This document shows positions 51,001 through 63,843 of a DNA stretch of 64,000 nucleotides, piece by piece (the first letter of the stretch is position 1; each line of letters starts with the position of its first letter). Origin of the DNA: Trichoplax adhaerens (taxonomy: Eukaryota > Placozoa > Uniplacotomia > Trichoplacea > Trichoplacidae). The position numbers were made by a program, and so were the translations under genes. Where the stretch lies: contig NW_002060944.1 of the NCBI RefSeq assembly GCF_000150275.1, positions 4,537,080-4,601,079 on the forward strand. Reading direction: 5' to 3'. A model generated the notes under the pieces. The model worked only from the letters and a program-made list of their open reading frames with translations, was not told the origin of the DNA and ran no database searches.

Positions 51001-51943
51001 TTCTTGTTTATCTCTCGATCGAAGGTATACGCGTATGTTGTGGCTTTAATTATATCACCAATCTCTTATTAATTTCTTATATTATAATGGTCGGTTTAGC
51101 TATTAAAAACTTTTTATAACAGCGTATATCTATTGTTTTTTCGTTAGCCGTTGCATACTCTGTCAAAGCAAAGACCTTTGCCAAATATTTTCAACACTTA
51201 TACTATTTTAACGGTATTGTCTCAATTTTTTGTGCACTTTACTTGTTTGGTATACCTGGTTCAAGAAGCTAAAGCTTTAGTTCCACCAAGGTATGAATAA
51301 AAGCTTTCCTATTTCAACATCGTTGTGATGACACAATAATTCATATATATGATATAAATATTATAGAGAAGAAAAATTTGTGAATTTGGACGCAAAATTT
51401 GAACCGAATTTGATCAACTCTGTAGTATATTTGATATCAATAACTTTACAAATTTCAACGTTTGCGGTGAATCACCGGGTATGATAAATATCTGTCTAAT
51501 TATAAAGTTATTTTCTAATATATTAATGTGTAGCAACAAGTGTTAAAAAATATTTGGTGTAAGACGTTCGATATACTGAAAGCTTAAAATTTATGGAAAT
51601 AATGCTTCTTAGGGTCACCCTTTTATGGCTAGCCTTACAGAGAATAAGCCGCTACTCTACAGTATTCTTCTTTCATCAACTGTTATTGGGCTGATAGCGG
51701 TTGGATTAGCACCTGAATTAAGCTACCAATTTGAGATTGTAGAAATACCAGTTGAAGTAAGTGTGAATTATTTGGGTACTGTAATGACTTAATTTTCTCA
51801 TAATATAATGCTTTTTATCCTGCATGTTATTTCAGTTACGAAACAAATTGGCAAGTGTCCTAGTAGCTGATTTTATTTTAGCTTATGTTCTGGATAGTTG
51901 CTGCCAGTGGTTATTAGGCGAAGCTAAGCTCAAATGCAACTAA
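45091..51943 (+). CDS. ATP13A1: P5A-type ATPase (ER transmembrane-helix dislocase)
   Basis: Twenty-four exons: 45091-45360, 45803-45892, 46396-46589, 46831-47002, 47107-47233, 47347-47453, 47685-47870, 47969-48095, 48191-48328, 48451-48726, 48825-49000, 49087-49323, 49418-49520, 49608-49714, 49819-50023, 50122-50195, 50288-50416, 50495-50612, 50710-50845, 50964-51024, 51148-51290, 51367-51478, 51613-51756, 51836-51943; 1179 residues (human 1204), phases agree. It has the two extra N-terminal membrane segments of P5A pumps and a [20 protein letters not shown] block. P-type motifs are intact: TGES (312-315), the P5A signature PPELP (449-453), phosphorylated Asp492 in [23 protein letters not shown], and [10 protein letters not shown] (824-832). 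A Lys/Ser-rich variable insert (exons 16-17) separates the P domain from TM5. Family role: ER-membrane enzyme that pulls mis-inserted mitochondrial tail-anchored and moderately hydrophobic helices out of the ER. All catalytic residues are present, so it should be active. Confidence 0.95.
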
Positions 51944-54794
51944 AGAAATTTCGTACTACATCTAGTTCATTATAACTTTTGTACAATATGCATCTAACAG
52001 AAATACATATACTCTAATTGCTGCAAATGATTACTATTAAGTAGATATGTTGTCTCGGTAATATTAAAAGAACGCTTCATTTTACGAATAATTAAATGTT
52101 CTATCCGACAGACATTCTGTACCTTTGTAGGCATAACCAATAATTATAATCAAGATTTTGCGAATTCCCTGGTGCAACCTAGAAGTGCAAATGCAGATGA
52201 CTGCTTGTTATGATAGTGAAAAGAATTCGAGACACTCAATTTTTCATAAAGTTCTTACATTATTTATTCGAATGTTTGCGTTATACGATATTGTCGAATG
52301 ATTCACAGATACAACGCAATTTTTTTAAATCAACTTTACCTATAAATATAGTAAAGGATATGGTAGTAGGCATCAATTAATTATAGTTATTGGATATGAG
52401 CTGCTTTAATCAATACATTTAAATATAACTCATTACTATAGTCTTGTCTAAGTCACTGCGTGACGACAAAACGAAAAACATTGCTGTAATGAGCTTGTAA
52501 AGAATTAGATATTGCGATATAATCATGATGAGTACGGTGATGAATTGGTGTTTTTGAAAAAGTCTGTTAATATCTTACTCAATCTGAGAAAACTGACGAA
52601 AATAAAGCATTATAAATGTAAAGAGGTTCTTTATTTCATGTAACTATCACCTAACAATAATTTGTATACTGTACATAAATAATCAAATAGGCTTTATTAT
52701 GCCCCCCCCCCCGTACGATATGGATAACGTATTCGCAGCCATGATAACCACTCGTTGCAGACGATTTTAAATTATTTATCACTGCATTACTTATAAGAAT
52801 TGATGCCCATAAAGTTTTAAAACTAGATTTAGCAGCTTTGATACCAGGGTACTATGTCAATGGATTCTCAACTCTATTACGTTAATGGCATATTTACACG
52901 AGACTTTCTAGATTATTTTACATATACCATTGCTGGGTACTCTTAATAAAACATGTGTATCACTGGCGTCTGAACAATCACTAGACTAAGGCTTGCTAAG
53001 TCATATAATTGATATAAATGCGGAATATGTGGTGGGTAATTTGTTAGTGAAGATACTATAGCTTGCATTTTATGATACTAAGCTCTCATAGAGAGCTAAA
53101 TCATGATGCTCCTACAGCAGCAGGTCTTTTAACAATTCTTGTACTAAACGATTATATATAATAGAGTATTACGGCAAGAAATGTTAAAGTTCATTAACTT
53201 AAAAGTTGAAAGCTCTCCCACTAAAAATGAAATAAATCACAGTTACCATAGTACGCAAGCATAAAATTGTACGGTGTCCACAAAGTGATAAAGGAGACTT
53301 TTAGATTGAAACAACTGATGATAAATTCTGTTGATACATGCTATGCATTGATATGGATATCTTACGGGGACATTGTCTAGTGATATGTGATATCTATTAT
53401 GCAAGTTATTACTTATATCTAATCTTGATAAAGCGAGAGCACTGAAGTCTGAAATCGCGCAGTAATTTCCGCTAAGAATCAACTTTTAAAAGTTATAAGA
53501 CAGTTCTCATTCTTAATATAACGATCAATTTTGAGTACTACCCAACTTGATACGCTGTTATTAAGCTCTAAAATTAAATTTAAAACACTGTGATTATTAG
53601 TATCATTTTAGATTTTTATTACAAAGTTATGTATCTTCAACTAAGAGTAAACCCTAGAAAGTAGATAGACTCCATTATCAAAAGCTAAAGCAATAGCCGT
53701 GCGAGATTGGCGGGTATAAAATAATAATATATATATATTAACTTCACATACTTTAAAAAATCATGTAGAGAAGTCACAGTGTCGTTGTTAACATCATTTT
53801 AACTATTAATTAACTACTTAATATTACTCGATTGAATAGTTACAGCGCTTCCGTGTCACCATGGTAACGCATTCCCTTTCTCTTATTTACGTACTATCTA
53901 CGTCTTACGTTACAGTATATATGAATTTAGTCAATACGATCTTGTTTCCTTTACATTGACGGAGGCATTTCTATAATATTATTATTTTATTAATTATTTG
54001 TAGCAAATAGACTATTGTAATAGTTATTAGTAGATTGATCAACAAGTAATTTGAAGAATCATCGTTCGAAAGACTTTTGGACGATATTATACGATATTCA
54101 TTTCTGAAAAAAAGCTATGATCGATAGGACCGAAAACGTCAGCGTTAGGCTTTAGAGCCGTAACCCTAAGATAACTTACAAGCAAGAATTAGGTAAGCTC
54201 TGATTCTTCTTATAATTTCTAGTGATGATTATTAGGTAATAAATAGATAGTTATATGCGATACATGAATCAATTATCATATAACGTAAAATTTCGTACAA
54301 ATGGCTGTCTATATGTAATACAGAATATCAAGAGATCTGTTCTTGAATACAATATTGCTGAATAATAACATTATATTGCTAGTCCTTCTATTCTAGAGTA
54401 TACATTACCGTTTCAAAATTATAAAATCTAAATGTTACTTAACGTAAATCCCTTGAAATATTATTACTTATATGCTATGATACATATAATAATTTTGTTC
54501 ATAATCCTTACTGAACAACTTTAACAAATGATTCACCCCATAATTATCAAAGTCCAAATAATGTTAGATAAATAGTAGAAGATTATTTGGTATGTCGTGA
54601 AATAAGATATTCTCCAATCTATAGCTATGTTACAGTCAATTAAATGGATGTATGTTCTTAAATAAGGGTGATATATATAGCACATCTTTCGCTTATGAAT
54701 TAAAAGATATTAGCATGTCTATAATAATTCTGCCGATAAAATTTATGTTCGGTAGATAATGGCTACGTAAGAATTACTAAATAAAATAAATACA
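51944..54794. other. Intergenic
   Basis: About 2.85 kb between ATP13A1 and the DUF4347-like gene, including the ATP13A1 3' UTR (an AATAAA sits at 52601-52606), a C homopolymer near 52702-52711, and AT-rich sequence. A minus-strand open frame (53243-53482) has no family features. Nothing else recognised. Confidence 0.5.
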
Positions 54795-57700
54795 ATGGGA
54801 ACGATAGTATCAACGCAAAAAGATGGATTACGCTCGTTACCTAGTCATCGAACATTTCTATCGAGGTAAATAATATAACATAATATGTGTATAGCATCAT
54901 AATACAGCGCACATCTAATTCTCTAAAGTAGGAAGGGGTTTACTTTTCTGTCGATTTATAATGTTAAACTTCTATTTAATTTCAGCAATGCAATTGACTT
55001 TCAAAAAGAAATAACTAAAACATCATTTCCTCATTATCAGTACAAAACAGGTAAAGAAGAGAGTAGGATATGTATTATTACTATTTTAAATAAGATTGTT
55101 AACAAACTCCACTTTTCTTTTTTATTTAAAAATTTTCATATTAGCTAACGAGGGCTACATTGCTCAAAAAACAAAATCGTTCGTAGCAAGATTACCACCT
55201 GTTGATCATCCAGTTCTTGATAACTTGAATCATTTTGATGATGATTATGCAGCAATTCCCCCCAAAAATAAAGTTCATGTTACCTTTATTGATAACAAAA
55301 ATACAGATCAAAATTTTAATCCAACAGCATCAGAATATCCCGCTGCAGTTAATAAAATTGCCTATAATACAGCGATAGAATTAAATGCACAGCGGTGGTA
55401 TGGTGGCCAAGTTTTACAACCTTATACACCTAGTACAGCACAACTTGAGTTAGGAAAGCGAATAAATGATGATTATGTACATCATAATAGTGATGGACTG
55501 GAAGGTGATCATTTGCATAGGACTGGTATAGCAAATGATGAGCTTAATAGATCATCAAAGGAAGATAAATTATTATACACGTATCTCAGGGGAGATGCAG
55601 TTCAACTTGAAAGGTTAGTCCAAAAAGTTCATCATATTTACTTTACACTCATGCCATCTATTACATTTTGTGATTTGTCTCGTTGTGTATTCTACAATGA
55701 TACGTTAGTAACATTGAAATAATTTAATTTTGATCACTTATTGAATTTTTCTCGCTAATTTATTGCTGTTAGCAATTTATTAATTGTAATTATGACTAGA
55801 TGTGGCTAATAAGAATAAGAGTAGTATCTTAATTAATCTAAAATTTTGAAATTAATTTATTGTTGCTATTTATTTTGACAATTGAGATGAATTAAATAGT
55901 GTTTTATCACGTTATAGTCAACCAAGTAAAAGTCCTAATCTAATTCAGCTTTTAGAGTAACATTTCTACTTAAGCAGTAGTGGATGTTTAAATTTTAAAT
56001 AATAATGCTTTAATTTAGCAAATAATATAATTGTATACTGTAATATGCTAATGAATCTATGCCATTTTTAACAGATATCCTAAGGGCAATATCATTAAGA
56101 GCAGAATTAATGAATACGCAAATGCTGTTAAAAACTTTAATTCTAGGTATTTCAATTTATTGTTTATAATGGATATAGATCTGTGAGAAAATTTTCAATA
56201 ATAAACTAAATTAATTTCCTAATTATGCAAATCTATATCAATGGTAAATATAAAGTAAGCTAAAATCTCACCAGAATAACATAAACGGACAAGACTCTGA
56301 CGAAAGCCCCAGAGATGGAATAAAAACCAAATTACTAACATTAGATGATTTAGAACCTGCTTATACAAGAGTAAATATATTAATTTTTAAAGTTTATTGA
56401 TGAATATAGATTAACCGATATTTTTATTTTAATGCTAAACAATAACATTTATCTAATGCACTTAATTTCAAATTTTTTATTATATCCAATAATTTAGGAT
56501 ATTATTTTAACTCCAAGAGTGTTGCAAAATGGCAGCAATCGATCAGGATCACGAAGTAAAAATCGTCAAAGCAACAGTCAAGGGTCGGCAAGTCGTCGTA
56601 GTTCAGGTCGAATGGCAACAGCAGGAGAAGGCAGAAAAAACATTAGAGGATATTCTACTAGAGATTCTGCGTCCAGATTAGGTAAAAATGATTATAAGCA
56701 ATCATCACCTAAAACTGGTAGGAGAAGTCGAGCAGGATCCCCGTCTAAAGTTAATGGAGGCAGTCAGAAAGAATTAAGCCAATCGCCTGCCAGCAGACAA
56801 AATAATGATTCAGCAGCAAGTCATGAAAGTAGTCGAGAATCATCTCCATATCGTAGAATTCGTTCCACATCTCCGGTTGGGAAGAGTAATATTGATCATA
56901 CTACATCTAATAATAAATCATTACTACCTCGATCTAAGTTTACTGAAAGTAACGAAGCTAGAAAATTAAGACATGAGACGTTAAAAATGTTGGCCGATGA
57001 TAGTATTGCCTTAGGTAAATAGCATTAGCTGATCTGTAGATTAGTTTACGGTATAAGTACGATTACGGATGATTTATCATCCTTTTAATGCATTTATTTG
57101 TGCCTATTAATGGTTGTTTGTAATTAATCTTAGGTGATAATTTAAGGAGCGATTTTGTACAATATCAAAATGAAATTGAACGCTTGCGTTATCATGCAGA
57201 AGTTCATGTAAGTTAAGGAAATGAAAGCTTAATTAAGACAGTTTTTCTTATAATTGTATACTTAAAAGGACATATAATTAAAAGTTATGATGGCAGTATT
57301 ACAATTATCGTAATATCATATCCTCTTTATTTGACAGCTGATGTATTTGATTTGATTTAATAGCAGTATAAAATTCATTGATTTGTTGAAGAATTGACGC
57401 CAAAAATTTATCTATTTGTAGATTTGAATGTGTTGTTTTATATAAAATTTACAGTAATACTAATTTATTTATGGTTGGAGTTAAACAGTCAAAATTAAAC
57501 TCATATTATTTCTGAACTCTTCGTTTAGTATGAATTATCATTAGGCGAGAATTTTAATCCGCCGCGTGTGGTGGTAAGTTCATGACCGATATAATTCTAG
57601 GATAAATACTCATATTTCAATAACTATTAACGACCGGACGATTGCAAATAGGTTTTCAATATTATTATTCTTTCTAACAATTTGTTACTATAGCTTCTAT

Positions 57701-59204
57701 CTTCGAGCATTCAGTTTGGTGATGGCCTAAAACGAGCCGCTCTGAAACATACTATAATCATCCATTATGTAATTAACCGAAAACTATAATTTAGAAATAG
57801 AATATATCTAAAAGATGCTTTGAATTATGATATTGACAAGTGTAATTAATATCGCAAAAACTGAACAGCTTTTTTAATTCTGCTATTTTAATACCAGGAC
57901 TTTCAAAAAGCTACCTTCGATTCGCTAATTGGTTAGTTGCAAGTTATAGTTAAGCGTCGAGTACCTCTTTTGCTAAATGTCTATACTGTAAAGCGGTTAA
58001 CTTGATTAATAGAATGGAAAATACGTGCGACAAGGAATTAATGTGTTAAAATATTATCTTTCAGAGGAAATTAATAAGAGGGTAAATCAATACAAGGATG
58101 GCTGTCGAATCAAGTCGTTAGCTTTATATTGCAAGGTATTGGATTTGATAGGTTTTAAACTACATAATAAGAAGAGAGTATGATAGGATAATAAGAAATC
58201 TTCTGTTAATAAGTATTTATGTCAATCAACACAGGGAGGACCTGGCTACATATATTTCTTAAGAAATGAAGTTATTACGGATAAGAAACTAGTTTATAAC
58301 GACCCAATCGCTCAGTAAGTTATAATATATACTGAATATACAGTATATAGCGTACTATGGATGGCATGTGCACCTGCTGTTAAAATGGAATTGCTAAAGA
58401 TAGTGGTACTGGATCTCTTTGATATTAAAATAATAATTACTGATTTTAACTGTATTCTGGATTATACAAACATTAGATTCTTTCGCGATGTTAGCCGAAT
58501 TATGAGTAAATTAGGACCCAATGTAACGTCTGTGCATGTTATGGGGTGTAATCTAACTGGAACAAGTAGTGGGCATGAGGTAATTTTAATTTTGTTTAGA
58601 ATAACAGTTAGGCGATATATTCAAATATTGGTGTATGCACTAAGTGAGGCGCGTCTATCTGCTAGTTAACTGTTGAAGACACAGTAATTTAAAATAAATT
58701 CATATCGAATTATGTCCATGATATTGAATAATATTAGTATGAATCAATGTATTCTAAGGTCGCAGTGATACGAATAACTAATTTGAAAAGTTTATAGATA
58801 TTTAAGCCTAATTTATATAATTACAACTTGCAAAGGAAGGACAGAAGTATTCATTATGCCTGTTTTGTTGCGTGTTATTGAAATTAACCGCAAGTTAATC
58901 ATTCTATTTATTGATAATTTTCATAGCTATTGCAACTCATTCAGAAGGTTATGGAGCCAACTAAACTAACTATCTCAGCACCTGTTGAGCAATCACAAGC
59001 TGGTAAGTAGCAGATAAATGTTGAACTTTGATTCTGAAATAGAATTGATATAGTATAAATTCTAATGATGATGCACTATGTCTAGGTTCCGAAATGATTA
59101 GTCAATATTTTGATATCAAAAAATATCGAGAATGGAAAGATAAAACGACAAGTTTCATTTATTCGAAAAGATTTAGCAAAAGAAAATTACATTTGAAGTT
59201 TTAA
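54795..59204 (+). CDS. Unassigned protein with Ser-rich linker and DUF4347-like C-terminal domain
   Basis: Exons: 54795-54865, 54986-55050, 55145-55613, 56075-56146, 56275-56370, 56498-57014, 57134-57207, 57529-57573, 57694-57768, 57898-57931, 58065-58135, 58235-58314, 58477-58579, 58927-59002, 59086-59204; about 655 residues. The N-terminus MGTIVS fits the N-myristoylation pattern (Gly2, Ser6). A middle region (exon 6) is very rich in Ser, Arg and Gly, with SP sites, then a short coiled-coil-like helix (NEIERLRYHAEVH). The C-terminal 200 residues read KSLALYCKGGPGYIYFL, then about 60 residues later TSVHVMGCNLTGTSSGHELL and LTISAP. This pattern resembles DUF4347 (HGSPG ... YGCN ... G), a domain I know from bacterial proteins; that link is by eye. 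Exons 4 and 5 do not join in frame as drawn (one base short), so a small exon or another site is missing there. Other junctions agree. Confidence 0.78.
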
Positions 59205-59227
59205 AAATATAGGCGAAATTGTATTCA

Positions 59228-59233
59228 AATAAA
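59228..59233 (+). terminator. Polyadenylation signal of the DUF4347-like gene
   Basis: AATAAA 24 nt past the proposed stop codon, which supports both the stop and the strand of this gene. Confidence 0.55.
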
Positions 59234-60029
59234 TCATGACATATAATTAGTACTGTACAAGTAATTTATTACGAATAGCTAAATGGAATTACTGTTGAAA
59301 TGAGCTTGACTGTTATATGGATGTTTTATTCGTACGTTCACTAATTTTCAAAAGGAATTTGATCATTTATAACTGAAGATGATTTGATTCTTAAAAAGTA
59401 CTTTTTTATGGTACAAATGTTCTTTATTTATTTCTGTATGAAATGTTTTAATAGCAACACAAATAAAACAAGAAAAGATATATTTATATTGCATGACAGT
59501 TCTAGATAGATATACGTATCAAGAAAATAATTCTCCCGAATGATTTCTAATTACGAAATTGAGTAATTGAGCATGTGTTTGATTTAGTTTACCTGTTACA
59601 GTAGGCAGTATAGCATACGGGTACAATATAATGTTTTGTTCAGAGAATATACATTATTAATAATAATTTTACAGTGATAGAGAAAAGATACGATTTGTTA
59701 CTCAGTTATTTTGATAGTAGTCGACAATTCTCGTAAGGAAACACGACCTTGAGAGATTAACATTCGAATAGTTTGCTGTCAATTAAAAATAGAGTTGTTA
59801 CCATTATGATAGCGCAAGTTACAATAATTAAGATATGCACAAACAGGCTTCAAGATGCAGCTATATTTATATTAATTAATCAGTTATGAATAAAGACTGA
59901 GATTGTAGGTGTAATTATATATGTATGTTTATTACAACAGGTATTGTTTGGTATTATAACTAACCTACGCGTAAAGTGCCCACATGCTTTCGTCATTATG
60001 ACTTAGTAATACTGTAGCAATGTTATTTG

Positions 60030-60420
60030 TGCATGTTACGTTAATTTACTACTACAAGGCGTAGGTACACCTACGAGCATATAACAGATCTGATGTTAAT
60101 AGTCTACTTGGAGATTCGAGTACAGTTGCTAAGATATGCTAATACTGTAGTATGATCGAAATCTTCTATGATTTGTATTCTATTATAGCTAGCAGCGTTA
60201 GTACTTTACTAAGCATTAACTTACTCATATTACTATAATATTATCTAGTCACGTCACGTTAAGTTAATTTGCTACTGCGACAAGCAATAAGATACATAAG
60301 CATACCTACATACTGTACTGTATGTTAGAATATACGCATAAGAGATCTGAGGTTGTTAATCGTCTATTTGATCAAGTCTAGTTGAAAAGTATAAAGATAT
60401 GGTTGCAATTCGACTAGGTG
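60030..60420. repeat. Diverged direct repeat of about 220-250 bp
   Basis: Two segments (from about 60030 and about 60255) share, in the same order, ACGTTAA or CGTTAAGTTAATTT followed by GCTACT/CTACTAC, a palindromic TACCTAC/TACGAG part, CAGATCTGA or GAGATCTGAGG, a GTTAAT..TCTA block, and AAGATATG. Copies are substantially diverged. Confidence 0.5.
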
Positions 60421-61130
60421 GTATGTACTGTGCTGTAGATATGCCTAGGATCAAGGAGGAACCCATATAAGATTGAAGGTATTAATACAGTAGTATATTT
60501 TAGAGATCGAGTACTGTACAGCACAGTAGATAAAGTGCAAAGATATGGCAAAAACTCGATTAAGTGAGTAGTACATTTGATATCTCGCGACGAATTTAGT
60601 GTCTCCTGCAAAACTATGACCGTCATCTTATACATGTGATTTACTACATCCTAGTAAATTCAATTCTTATCCTATCCTCAATCTACTTATTGTAGTAAGG
60701 ACGTACACACTCTCTACGAATTAAGTATATATATAACCTGGTCTTGATGGTGCCGGTTCCTATCGAACTCAGCTCGAACCCATTGCGTCATGTCACGTCG
60801 CTGGTTTTGGTCTTCAATTCGGCGTATAACTCTCAGCATGTCCCTATATAGTGTCAGTACTTGGCTTCGCAGCATAAACTATGTTTACCCATTTTGTAAT
60901 CGCCAAATACAGATAAATAGATACATTAACATGAGGCAGATAGCTGTTCATCGTTGAAAGAGTGTACAAAGATAGAGCATGTCGTCTGAGCACATATTGT
61001 GCAAATATGGCAGTACAGTATTTGCAAAGGCAATCGATAATATAACCCATCAAAAATGACGCAATTAATGATATTATTATTCAAATTTCACCTGTCTAAA
61101 TGATGGGATAGCAGACGGAATCTTAGCCAT

Positions 61131-61932
61131 AGCTCTACCAAATAATATAGAGGATCAATAGCCTTATTTGTAGTCTTTATAAGCCGATGTAAAGGTTGAA
61201 GATTTGCAGTTTGGTAGCAGCTCCTGCCATAATTCCTGATGAGCTGGAATGTTTACTATACACAGTGTACAGTGTACAGTGTACAGTACAGTACTATACT
61301 GTACACTGTACGCATTGTACTGTACTGTACAGTAGAGATCCGGGGATCTGAGTAACAGTACTGAAGACTCTGTCAAATGAGAGCAAAGGAGGTGTCACTT
61401 TAATAGCCTAAAATTAGTGACTCTACCAGTAAATTCGCTACTTTTGCAGTGACATCTGTTTCAGAATAGCCGGTATCAGCACGGCCAGAGCAAAAAATAT
61501 GTCTCTACGACGTCCCCAAAATATAATCTTCTATTAGCAAGTGAGCCAAACAATATAGAGGATCAATAGTCTTATTTGTAGTCTATATAAACCGATGTAA
61601 CGGTTGAAGATTTGCAGTTTGGTAGTAGCTCCTGCCATGGATGATTCCTGATCAACTTGATTATTTACTGTACTGTTCCCTTTGCTTGTCCACTGTACAC
61701 TCGTCAGTAGGCAGGTTGAGAGATCTTGGGATCTGAGTAAAGTACTATCACTGTTTGTATAAATTGAGAGCAAAAAGATGTCAGCGTAACGTAGCAAAAA
61801 TACTGGCTCCATTAAGTCAGCGATCCACTTTCGGGGTGACATCTTTTTAGAATAACCGGTGTCAACACGACCACAACAAAAAATGTGTCACTACGATGTC
61901 CTAAGAGTATAAGGTCTATTACCGAATGAGCC
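61131..61932. repeat. Tandem direct repeat, two copies of about 400 bp
   Basis: Copy 1 starts near 61131 and copy 2 near 61541. Both contain AATATAGAGGATCAATAG, CTTATTTGTAGTCT, GGTTGAAGATTTGCAGTTTG, AGCTCCTGCCAT, a TACTGTA/TACAGTA patch, ATCTGAGTAA, TGAGAGCAAA, GTGACATCT and a CAAAAAAT(A/G)TGTC end. Copies are diverged by roughly one base in six. A further fragment (GGGTGACATCTGTCTTGAAC) follows at about 61938, suggesting a third partial copy. Confidence 0.82.
61255..61335. repeat. TACAGTA/TACTGTA palindrome cluster
   Basis: About 80 nt made almost only of CAGTGTACAGTGTACAGT-type and GTACTGTACTGTACAG-type strings, in opposite orientation on the two sides of ACTATACT, so it can fold into a long hairpin. 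It lies inside copy 1 of the 400-bp repeat. Confidence 0.82.
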
Positions 61933-62404
61933 GCTTCTAGGGTGACATCTGTCTTGAACAGGCTGGATTCCATTCGTTTACACTGTGACAAGAATTGCAG
62001 ATCGATTGGGATTTCTAGTCAAGACTATAGACTGCGGAGGCTTGACACAACGCTTGATAGCCAGGCGGCAACTTACTCCATGCAGCAACGCCTTCATCGT
62101 TTGCATCATCCTTTTGCTGTATTTTCATTGGTTGTAGCTTTTGACCTCGTCATTGAAGACATCAGTAAGAGATAGTGGTTCGATACATGTGTTAGCGTGA
62201 TATATTATTGTATAGAAAAGGATAGGAAATAGCGGCTATATAAGAGCTTACGATAATCTCTTCCAACATGGATTGACAGTAGCCATTGCATGCACCAAAG
62301 GTACAGCAAATGCCTTCCAATTGAGAAGATTTAAATAATTTTGATCTCATCTACTCGATTCATCTATTGTTAATTATCCTATCCAATATTCTAACTGAGT
62401 TTTG

Positions 62405-63843
62405 ATGGCATTACTATCGGTTGGAACGAGTAGTCGTAGCTGCCATTATCCTCTACGACGTGTCGCCTACTCGGCATCATGCCAATTTCATCATCATTAC
62501 TATGATGAGAATTCTTCAACATGGCAACCAAATCATCATTTCCGTGACTTTTATTACCCTACGAATACTGGACTGTCTAGGTTGCAATCCAAGATAAATC
62601 ATCAACGACAGATAACTACTTGGCAATCGCCTCTTGTTGCCAATCATAAGGTAATCCATCCGTTCATGATTTTGTCTCATTTTTTTCGATAGCACTGTAT
62701 AGCAACGTTAAACGGTAGTGGTGTATATTGCATTGATCGGATCCGATAGGATGATGGCGTTATTAGTCGCTATCATTCTAATAGCAACTTTGCGCAAGTA
62801 ATTAGAATGAATGAATGAAAATCGATCGAGTCATGATAGCCATGTTTATATGCAATAATTTTGATGCTACAAGATAGAAAGACGATCAATAAGTTTCGTC
62901 TGGCCAGTCTAATAATCTCTCGTACTCGAATAGTAGCAGATTGTTTCCGTTTTGGTTTGCATAGGCAATGAGGCCAGTAAACCATTGTACTAGATACAGT
63001 AGGTCTTGATGAAGGTCAAATAGGCTTTTAATAATCGTCTGTCATTTTTGCCATTGGATTGTCAGGAATCATTCATGTTAGCTTGCCCCCCACCTGGTAA
63101 TGATATGAGCGCTTATCGTAAAAACTCGTCCTCGCTGATGGCATATCCAACATCCAACAAAGCATCATGGAACCATGGCATCGTCAATACGCGTCGATCA
63201 AAAAACTCCAGCAATTCGACTCTCTTAACCGACAGTGATAAAATGAAATCTGGTGTCAAGCTACCTGTAATAAAAGACAAATTAGCTGGTCGTGTAATAA
63301 ATGATTGCAATCATTTACATTGTGAGTTAGGATTAAATAATTGGATTTCAAAGGGATATCATCGAAATAAACTACCCCAATCGAAGGATCCATCATATGT
63401 ATATCATGGCTCTCCTATGCTACAAGTCAACAATATTGAACAGGTAATGATGAATCATTCTGTTCCAGCTTGGACGCTTTCAATATCTGATAATCATCAG
63501 TGCTGTAAAGAGCAATCAATAGTAAATAGTAAAAGTGAAAAGAAACTTAAAGACGATACTAAGACACTTCCATCAACAGCTCAGTTGGAAGTAATCAGAG
63601 AGAGACTTTCATTTGAGGTAATAGAACGTAGTAGCATTTAGCTAGTAATATGTAATTGGCTTTAAAATTATTTCCATTTTCTAATAATTCAATATCAAAA
63701 TTAAACAACATGTGGATAAATGGTTTCCAATCTCTTCTTTTATGGTCTATCTAGCTTCCAGACTTTTTTACTGCAAAGCAGAGTTATAGTATTTACAGTG
63801 ATAATATTGTCTTCGAAAACAAACTATTAAATATTAAAGTCAG
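62405..63843 (+). CDS. C6orf136: C6orf136/DUF2358-family protein, 5' part (runs off the window)
   Basis: Three exons are seen: 62405-62650, 63066-63617 and 63755-63843, in phase, about 295 codons; the rest lies beyond 64000. The N-terminus (MALLSVGTSSRSCHYPLRRV) is rich in Ser, Arg and hydrophobics without acids, fitting a mitochondrial targeting peptide. A long low-conservation linker follows. The family match begins at the end of exon 2: TAQLEVIRERLSFE, then exon 3 LPDFFTAKQSYSIYSDNIVF and ENKLLNIK, which parallels the human block around LPKLFLQSHDYSLYS and EILNIR at the start of DUF2358. Function of the family is unknown to me beyond a mitochondrial location. The exon 3 acceptor at 63754 was preferred because the next AG gives a stopped frame. 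Proposed donor: AG before gttagt, phase 2. Confidence 0.8.

Larger units (their letters stand above)
59205..62404. other. Repeat-containing intergenic interval
   Basis: About 3.2 kb between the DUF4347-like gene and the C6orf136-like gene. It holds diverged direct repeats (entries below), a TACAGTA palindrome cluster and scattered short open frames with no family features. A 77-codon open frame at 61942-62175 is unrecognised. Confidence 0.5.

Noticed and set aside
60735-60800. Possible tRNA-like GGTTCGA on the minus strand
   Set aside because: No acceptor stem, D arm or anticodon arm can be paired around it.
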